Source: an uncultured Rhizobiaceae group bacterium (GTDB lineage Bacteria; Pseudomonadota; Alphaproteobacteria; Rhizobiales; Rhizobiaceae). Taken from it: a DNA stretch of 10,934 bases. Shown here piece by piece: positions 6,723 to 10,934 of the stretch. Made by a program: the position numbers and the translations under genes. The stretch's first letter is position 1, and each line of letters begins with the position of its first letter. The notes under the pieces were generated by a model. It was not told the DNA's origin. It ran no database searches and saw nothing but the letters and a program-made list of their open reading frames with translations. The stretch is taken from the NCBI GenBank assembly GCA_905479965.1, contig CAJQOR010000285.1, forward strand, positions 1 to 10,934, in the 5' to 3' direction.

Positions 6723-7730
6723 TTAATACTTCGTGACATGTTGTTCGATCTTACCAAATATGCTGTTTCCAGCGGCATCTTTCATTTCAATTGAAACTTT
6801 ATCGCCAAAACTCATGAACGAAGTTGTTGGCTTGCCGTGATCAATTGTTTCAATCATGCGAATTTCCGCAATGCAGGAATATCCCACTCCGCCTTGATCA
6901 ATAGGCTTGCTGGGTTCCCCGTTCACTTTATTTGAAACAGTGCCAGAACCAATAATTGTTCCTGCACGAAGAGGCCGTGTTTTAGCCGCATGGGCAACCA
7001 ATTGACCAAAGTCAAATGTCATATCGATGCCTGCATTCGCTTTGCCAAATGGTTTGTCGTTATACTCAACCAATAACGGCAAGTGCACTTTCCCATCTTG
7101 CCATGCGTCTGCAAGTTCATCAGGTGTTACTGCAACCGGCGAAAAGGCCGATGAGGGTTTAGACTGAAAAAACCCAAATCCTTTGGCTAACTCATTTGGA
7201 ATGAGACCACGTAACGACACATCATTGACCAGCATGATCAATTGAATTGCATCGAGTGCTTCATCTCTATTTGCGCCCATTTTAACGTCATCCACGATAA
7301 CAGCGACCTCACCCTCCATATCAATACCATAAGCTTCATCAGATGAAAGAATTGGGTCTCGGGGGGCAATAAAAGCATCCGACCCGCCTTGATACATCAA
7401 AGGGTCTGTATAAAAACTCTCAGGCACGACAGCACCGCGTGCTTTTCGAACCAGCTCCACATGATTGATGTAAGCGGAACCATCGGCCCATTGATAGGCT
7501 CTTGGTAATGGAGAAAGGGCTTGTCTTTCGTGAAATCTCTGTTCGGGCTGGGAACCTGATTCTAATGTGTCTGCAACGCGCTTTAACCGTGGAGATATCG
7601 TCGACCAATCATCAAGGGCTGCCTGTAAATTTGGTGCAATGTGACCAACAGCTGTACAACTCGTCAGATCGTTTGATACGACGACGAGAACACCATCGCG
7701 CGTCCCGTTATCTAATGTGGCTAATTTCAT
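6723..7730 (-). CDS. fahA: Fumarylacetoacetate hydrolase
   Basis: This 335-residue member of the fumarylacetoacetate hydrolase family cleaves 4-fumarylacetoacetate to fumarate and acetoacetate. Likely metal ligands follow the family pattern of acidic residues: Asp109 (YTDPLMYQGG), Glu139 and Glu141 (DMEGEVAVIVDDV), and Asp170 (LVNDVSLR), with Lys191 in QSKPSSAFSP near the substrate and the GTIIGSGTVSNK turn at 257-268. It is the roughly 330-residue bacterial form rather than the longer eukaryotic one. The ATG start lies 18 bases after the homogentisate dioxygenase stop with only a weak purine-rich ribosome site. Its place between homogentisate dioxygenase and the isomerase supports the specific assignment over other family activities. 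Confidence 0.94.
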   Translation of the reverse strand: MKLATLDNGTRDGVLVVVSNDLTSCTAVGHIAPNLQAALDDWSTISPRLKRVADTLESGSQPEQRFHERQALSPLPRAYQWADGSAYINHVELVRKARGAVVPESFYTDPLMYQGGSDAFIAPRDPILSSDEAYGIDMEGEVAVIVDDVKMGANRDEALDAIQLIMLVNDVSLRGLIPNELAKGFGFFQSKPSSAFSPVAVTPDELADAWQDGKVHLPLLVEYNDKPFGKANAGIDMTFDFGQLVAHAAKTRPLRAGTIIGSGTVSNKVNGEPSKPIDQGGVGYSCIAEIRMIETIDHGKPTTSFMSFGDKVSIEMKDAAGNSIFGKIEQHVTKY

Positions 7731-7748
7731 ATAATCACTTTCTAAAAA

Positions 7749-9089
7749 TCATTTTTGACCTGGTGTTCCATCAAATTTCTTTTCGATATCAACCCAGCAG
7801 TCAATATAATCATCCTGCAACGGGGCTTCCTTGACCGCAAACTCCGTTAAATGCTGAGGAAAGCGCGTTTCAAACATGAACGACATCGTATTTCCAAGCT
7901 TTTCAGGTACAAGATCCGCATTGGAAGCCCCTTCAAATGCATTTTTGTCCGGACCATGCGGCAACATCATATTATGCAGTGACATGCCCCCTGGTGCAAA
8001 TCCTTTGGGTTTGGCGTCGTAAACCCCATGTATATTCCCCATCAGTTCTGACATGACATTTTTATGGTACCAAGGTGGGCGGAATGTGTCTTCAGCGACC
8101 ATCCAACGATCTCGAAACAGTACAAAGTCTATATTTGCTGTGCCCAATTGACCCGAGGGTGCAGTGAGTACGGTGAAAATAGAAGGATCAGGGTGATCAA
8201 ACAAAACAGCACCGACTGGGCAATATGTTTTCAGATCATATTTGCAGGGTGCATAATTGCCATGCCATGCAACAACATCTAATGGCGACTGGCCAATACG
8301 CGTTTCATGGAATTGGCCACACCATTTTACGGTGACTTTGCTCTGTGTTTCTCTATCTTCAAATGCTGCAACGGGGGTCTTAAAATCACGGCTGTTTGCC
8401 ATGCAATTGGCACCAATTGGTCCGCGTGAAGGCAGTTCAAATTTTTGTCCATAATTCTCGCAAACAAACCCGCGGCATGGGCCTTCCAAAACCTCAACCC
8501 GATAGACAAGACCACGCGGAATAACTGCAATTTCTTGCGGCTCTATATCGATAACGCCAAGCTCTGTACAAAATCGTAGCTTGCCTTCCTGTGGAACAAT
8601 TAAAAGCTCTGAATCCGCAGAATAGAAATATTCATCCACCATCGATTGAGTGACAAGATAAATGTGGCTTGCCATACCAATCTGGGTATTCACATCACCA
8701 GCGGTCGTCATTGTACGCATACCGGTTAGCCAATTTAGTTGATGCTCGGAATGCGCTATCGCATCCCACCGATATTGACCAAGCGATATAATGTCAGGGT
8801 GAATGTTGGGAGCTGACCGCCAATGAGGTAGGTCAATTTTGGAAAATTTATGGGTGTGCTTCACAGATGGGCGAATACGATAGCACCATGTGCGCTCGTT
8901 CTGATTGCTGGGTGCTGTAAAGGCGGTTCCAGAGAGCTGTTCACCATACAGACCATACTTACATTTTTGCGGACTGTTCATCCCTTGTGGCAATGCACCT
9001 GGTAATACTTCTGTTTCAAAGTCATTTCCAAAGCCAGACATATATCTTTTATGTGGCCCATCAGTTGATGGTGCAAATGTGAGCGTCAT
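7749..9089 (-). CDS. hmgA: Homogentisate 1,2-dioxygenase
   Basis: This 446-residue Fe(II) dioxygenase opens the ring of homogentisate to 4-maleylacetoacetate. The N-terminal block [19 protein letters not shown] (16-34) is a family hallmark, and the iron ligands are visible as His342 (RPPWYH), Glu348 (SELMG) and His378 (LPHGPD). The length is normal. The ATG overlaps the stop of the upstream hydroxyphenylpyruvate dioxygenase as ATGA, implying translational coupling, with AAAGG upstream as a modest ribosome site. Loss of this enzyme in other bacteria leads to accumulation of homogentisate and pyomelanin; here the reading frame is intact. Confidence 0.97.
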   Translation of the reverse strand: MTLTFAPSTDGPHKRYMSGFGNDFETEVLPGALPQGMNSPQKCKYGLYGEQLSGTAFTAPSNQNERTWCYRIRPSVKHTHKFSKIDLPHWRSAPNIHPDIISLGQYRWDAIAHSEHQLNWLTGMRTMTTAGDVNTQIGMASHIYLVTQSMVDEYFYSADSELLIVPQEGKLRFCTELGVIDIEPQEIAVIPRGLVYRVEVLEGPCRGFVCENYGQKFELPSRGPIGANCMANSRDFKTPVAAFEDRETQSKVTVKWCGQFHETRIGQSPLDVVAWHGNYAPCKYDLKTYCPVGAVLFDHPDPSIFTVLTAPSGQLGTANIDFVLFRDRWMVAEDTFRPPWYHKNVMSELMGNIHGVYDAKPKGFAPGGMSLHNMMLPHGPDKNAFEGASNADLVPEKLGNTMSFMFETRFPQHLTEFAVKEAPLQDDYIDCWVDIEKKFDGTPGQK

Positions 9090-10192
9090 TCTGCTATCGC
9101 CTTTTCGCCGTAATCTCCATTGGCAATCTCTTCCGCCTCAATGCTTTCAAACAATGCCTTGAAGTTTCCTTCACCAAAGCCATCATCTCCTTTGCGTTGA
9201 ATAAACTCAAAGAAAATTGGGCCAATCACTGTTTTTGAAAAAATCTGCAACAAAATTTTGGTTTCCCCGCCATCAACGACGCCTTCACCATCGATCAAAA
9301 TGCCATGTTTTTTCATGTTCTCAATTGGTTCATCATGATTTGCAACACGGTCATATGACATAGTATAATACGCATCAGGTGGACCCGGCATGAAGTTAAC
9401 GCCACGATGAGCAATCGCGTCAACTGAATTGTAGATATCGTTACTTCCCACAGCAATATGCTGTATTCCCTCACCCTTGTACTTTTTCAAGTAATTAACA
9501 ATCTGGCCAGTTTCGCCACGATCTTCGTTAATGGGTATACGAATACGGCCGCAGGGTGATGTAAGCGCTCTTGAAAGAAGGCCGGTATATTTTCCCTGAA
9601 TATCAAAAAAGCGAATTTCTTTGAAATTAAATAGATTTTTGTAAAAACGGAACCAGACATCCATATTGCCTTTAAAGACATTGTGCGTCAGGTGGTCCAG
9701 ATAATAAAACCCCACGCCACTTGGGTGAGCATTTGTAATCCAGTCAAACTCATCATTGTAAGCACTTTGATCATGATACTGTTCAATGAAATAGATCAGC
9801 GAACCACCAATGCCAACAATTGCAGGGACATCCATCACCTTACCATCATCTTTGTAAGGTTCAGCACCGTTTTTCACAGCATAATCAAAAGCATGTTCTG
9901 CGTTAACGACACGCCATCCCATCGATGGGGCGCAAGGTCCGTGCTCCTCGATAAATTCGGCGGCATGAGAGTTTGGCTCACAGTTCAGGAGATAAGAAAC
10001 ATCCCCTTGTTGCCAAAGTTCAACAGACTTTGTTTTGTGATTGGCAACTTGAGTATATCCCATCTTTGAGAACGTATCTCGCAAGCATTGAGGATCGGGA
10101 TGGGCAAATTCAACAAATTCAAATCCGTCCGTTCCAGCAGGGTTTTCAGGTGTAATTGTTGCGCGAGGCGCATCATGAGGGAAAGGACCCAT
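9086..10192 (-). CDS. hpd: 4-Hydroxyphenylpyruvate dioxygenase
   Basis: This 368-residue Fe(II) enzyme converts 4-hydroxyphenylpyruvate to homogentisate with decarboxylation and side-chain migration. It has the two-domain vicinal-oxygen-chelate fold; the catalytic C-terminal half carries the iron ligands His167 (YLDHLTHNV), His245 (GIQHIAVGS) and Glu329 ([12 protein letters not shown]), and the closing helix region [15 protein letters not shown] (338-352) is present. The ATG start has GGAG seven bases upstream. It is the first gene of the four-gene homogentisate operon and is divergent from a second Lrp/AsnC regulator. A TACAAT -10-like hexamer (10225-10220) lies 28 bases upstream of the start but has no good -35, as would fit an activator-dependent promoter. 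Confidence 0.97.
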   Translation of the reverse strand: MGPFPHDAPRATITPENPAGTDGFEFVEFAHPDPQCLRDTFSKMGYTQVANHKTKSVELWQQGDVSYLLNCEPNSHAAEFIEEHGPCAPSMGWRVVNAEHAFDYAVKNGAEPYKDDGKVMDVPAIVGIGGSLIYFIEQYHDQSAYNDEFDWITNAHPSGVGFYYLDHLTHNVFKGNMDVWFRFYKNLFNFKEIRFFDIQGKYTGLLSRALTSPCGRIRIPINEDRGETGQIVNYLKKYKGEGIQHIAVGSNDIYNSVDAIAHRGVNFMPGPPDAYYTMSYDRVANHDEPIENMKKHGILIDGEGVVDGGETKILLQIFSKTVIGPIFFEFIQRKGDDGFGEGNFKALFESIEAEEIANGDYGEKAIAE

Positions 10193-10247
10193 ACGACATC
10201 TCCAAGTTTGATTTTCGTTATTGTAAAACGGTTCGGATGCGCTGGGG

Positions 10248-10275
10248 TTGCATTTTCATCTCATTTTGCCATAAA
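10248..10275 (+). promoter_or_regulatory. Candidate promoter of the second Lrp-family gene
   Basis: TTGCAT (10248-10253) and CATAAA (10270-10275) are separated by 16 bases and lie 29 bases upstream of the preferred ATG. Both hexamers match the sigma-70 consensus only partly. The inverted repeat at 10277-10293 follows directly, in a position where a bound regulator would block its own transcription. Confidence 0.35.
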
Positions 10276-10276
10276 T

Positions 10277-10293
10277 TTGCGTCTATTACGCAA
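10277..10293. promoter_or_regulatory. Inverted repeat in the divergent hpd / Lrp-family intergenic region
   Basis: TTGCG (10277-10281) and CGCAA (10289-10293) form a perfect 5-base inverted repeat around TCTATTA. It lies between the candidate promoter of the regulator gene and its ribosome site AAGGAA (10292-10297), so it is a plausible autoregulatory site that could also control hpd. It shares the string TACGC with the inverted repeat at 5452-5471 but differs in arm sequence and spacing. Confidence 0.4.
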
Positions 10294-10303
10294 GGAATTC
10301 AAA

Positions 10304-10753
10304 ATGATGACATCAATTTCTCTTGATAACTATGATCATGCAATTATAAACGCACTAATTGCTGATAGTACGCAAACTAGTGCGCAACTGTCCCAGATCG
10401 TAAACCTGTCAGCATCGCAATGCGCTCGCCGCAAGGCGCGGCTGGAAGAAGTGGGTATCATTTCAGGTTATGGTGCTCGCACGAGCCATGAAGCTTTAGG
10501 CTATACATTGCGCGCGATTACAAGGGTCAATTTGACCCAGCACAATGAAGATATTGCAAATAAGTTTGCGCGGTTTTTAAAAACCACACCGGAAATTGAA
10601 GCTGCGTGGTCCGTATCCGGCGATGCAGATTACGTGCTTAATGTTTTAACGCATGATCTTAAATCATTTGCAGAGTTTATCCATAAGCAGCTGCTGCCGC
10701 AGCCAAATGTCACTCAAGTCAAATCTGAGATCGTTCTCCTTACTTTGAAATAA
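10304..10753 (+). CDS. Lrp/AsnC-family transcriptional regulator (beside the homogentisate operon)
   Basis: This 149-residue regulator has an N-terminal helix-turn-helix (about 7-56; recognition helix LSASQCARRKARLEEVG at 35-51, then IISGYGA) and a RAM effector domain (about 66-149) with VSGDADYVLNV at 104-114. I choose the ATG at 10304 because AAGGAA lies six bases upstream and the family domain begins directly after it; a second ATG follows at once. The frame is open further upstream to 10088, but that part overlaps hpd in antisense and has no family resemblance. Divergent placement suggests it controls hpd-hmgA-fahA-maiA and itself. Its recognition helix is close to that of the regulator at 5503-5970. 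Confidence 0.92.
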   Translation: MMTSISLDNYDHAIINALIADSTQTSAQLSQIVNLSASQCARRKARLEEVGIISGYGARTSHEALGYTLRAITRVNLTQHNEDIANKFARFLKTTPEIEAAWSVSGDADYVLNVLTHDLKSFAEFIHKQLLPQPNVTQVKSEIVLLTLK

Positions 10754-10820
10754 AGTTAGGAATAGAGATAGTGTTGTAAAGCATTGGTTTGGTATCTATC
10801 CAAAATGGCTCTGTTGTGTG

Positions 10821-10844
10821 GCCACCCGAGATATCTCGTGTGGC
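10821..10844 (+). terminator. Terminator-like hairpin after the second Lrp-family gene
   Basis: GCCAC-C-CGAG is followed by the loop ATAT and CTCG-T-GTGGC, a nine-pair stem with one mismatch. TTGGTTTATT follows on the + strand, a T-rich but interrupted tail, so termination of the regulator transcript about 68 bases past its stop is plausible. It begins eight bases after the stop of the probable - strand gene at the window edge and could serve both, though no T-run follows on the - strand. Confidence 0.5.
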
Positions 10845-10852
10845 TTGGTTTA

Positions 10853-10934
10853 TTATAAAGAATAATCATAGGCTGCCGGCACAAAGTCATAGTGATCCGC
10901 AGTGTGATCGACGTAACCAAAGCCTGGGAACTCT
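10853..10934 (-). CDS. C-terminal end of an unidentified gene (partial)
   Basis: Reading the - strand from the window edge gives 26 codons ending GYVDHTADHYDFVPAAYDYSL and then TAA at 10855-10853, just before the terminator-like hairpin. The stretch is rich in aromatic and acidic residues. It is too short to assign to a family, and another frame is also open here, so the coding call rests mainly on the stop's position next to the hairpin and the empty space otherwise. Confidence 0.35.
   Translation of the reverse strand, partial: EFPGFGYVDHTADHYDFVPAAYDYSL

Noticed and set aside
9683..10069. 128-codon open frame antisense to hpd
   Set aside because: The opposite strand encodes conserved iron-enzyme motifs; this frame shows no domain features.
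10088..10303. N-terminal extension of the second Lrp-type regulator
   Set aside because: The frame is open but antisense to hpd, lacks regulator-like sequence, and the ATG at 10304 has a good ribosome site directly before the family domain.
10788..10804. TTTGG-7-CCAAA inverted repeat after the second regulator
   Set aside because: Five-pair stem with no T-run and no clear role; the stronger hairpin at 10821-10844 is the better terminator candidate.
1..10934. Mobile element, defence system or CRISPR content
   Set aside because: No transposase, integrase, phage, nuclease or spaced-repeat pattern was seen; the repeats present are short tandem arrays.

Overview
The window is a compact amino-acid-catabolism region from a bacterium. 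The best guess is an alphaproteobacterium of moderate to low GC, possibly Sphingomonadales-like. This rests on the gene set (an HSD17B10-type dehydrogenase with thiolase and acyl-CoA dehydrogenase, and homogentisate-pathway genes next to Lrp/AsnC regulators) and on the look of the proteins; no marker gene fixes the taxon. I see no insertion sequence, phage gene, CRISPR array, tRNA or rRNA.

Left part (1-3200, + strand): a palindromic operator-like region leads into a three-gene operon encoding a short-chain 3-hydroxyacyl-CoA dehydrogenase, a thiolase and an acyl-CoA dehydrogenase. Together they fit beta-oxidation-like breakdown of a short or branched acyl-CoA, most plausibly the isoleucine route (2-methylbutyryl-CoA to acetyl-CoA plus propionyl-CoA). 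The enoyl-CoA hydratase that should act between the two dehydrogenases is not in the window. An 11-bp tandem repeat follows the operon.

Middle and right parts: a siderophore-interacting (ferric reductase-like) protein (- strand) is followed by the complete phenylalanine/tyrosine ring-degradation set except for the tyrosine aminotransferase. The genes lie in two - strand operons. Operon A is phenylalanine 4-hydroxylase and pterin-4a-carbinolamine dehydratase (4251-5395). Operon B is 4-hydroxyphenylpyruvate dioxygenase, homogentisate dioxygenase, fumarylacetoacetate hydrolase and maleylacetoacetate isomerase (6002-10192, transcribed in that order, with an ATGA overlap and gaps of 7-18 bases). 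Each operon has its own divergently transcribed Lrp/AsnC-family regulator (5503-5970 and 10304-10753), with an inverted repeat in each divergent intergenic region. The two regulators share an unusual recognition-helix sequence, which suggests related operators or cross-talk.

In the pathway, phenylalanine becomes tyrosine, then (after an aminotransferase encoded elsewhere) 4-hydroxyphenylpyruvate, homogentisate, maleylacetoacetate, fumarylacetoacetate, and finally fumarate plus acetoacetate. Acetoacetate, once activated to its CoA ester, could enter the thiolase reaction encoded at the left. The window ends with a terminator-like hairpin and the last codons of a probable - strand gene I cannot identify.

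Most of the content is conventional. The points worth a second look are the nested four-half-site operator, the paired Lrp regulators, an apparent ATT start codon and a 12-bp repeat-expanded C-terminus in the isomerase gene, the 11-bp intergenic repeat, and the ferric reductase-like gene beside three non-heme iron enzymes.
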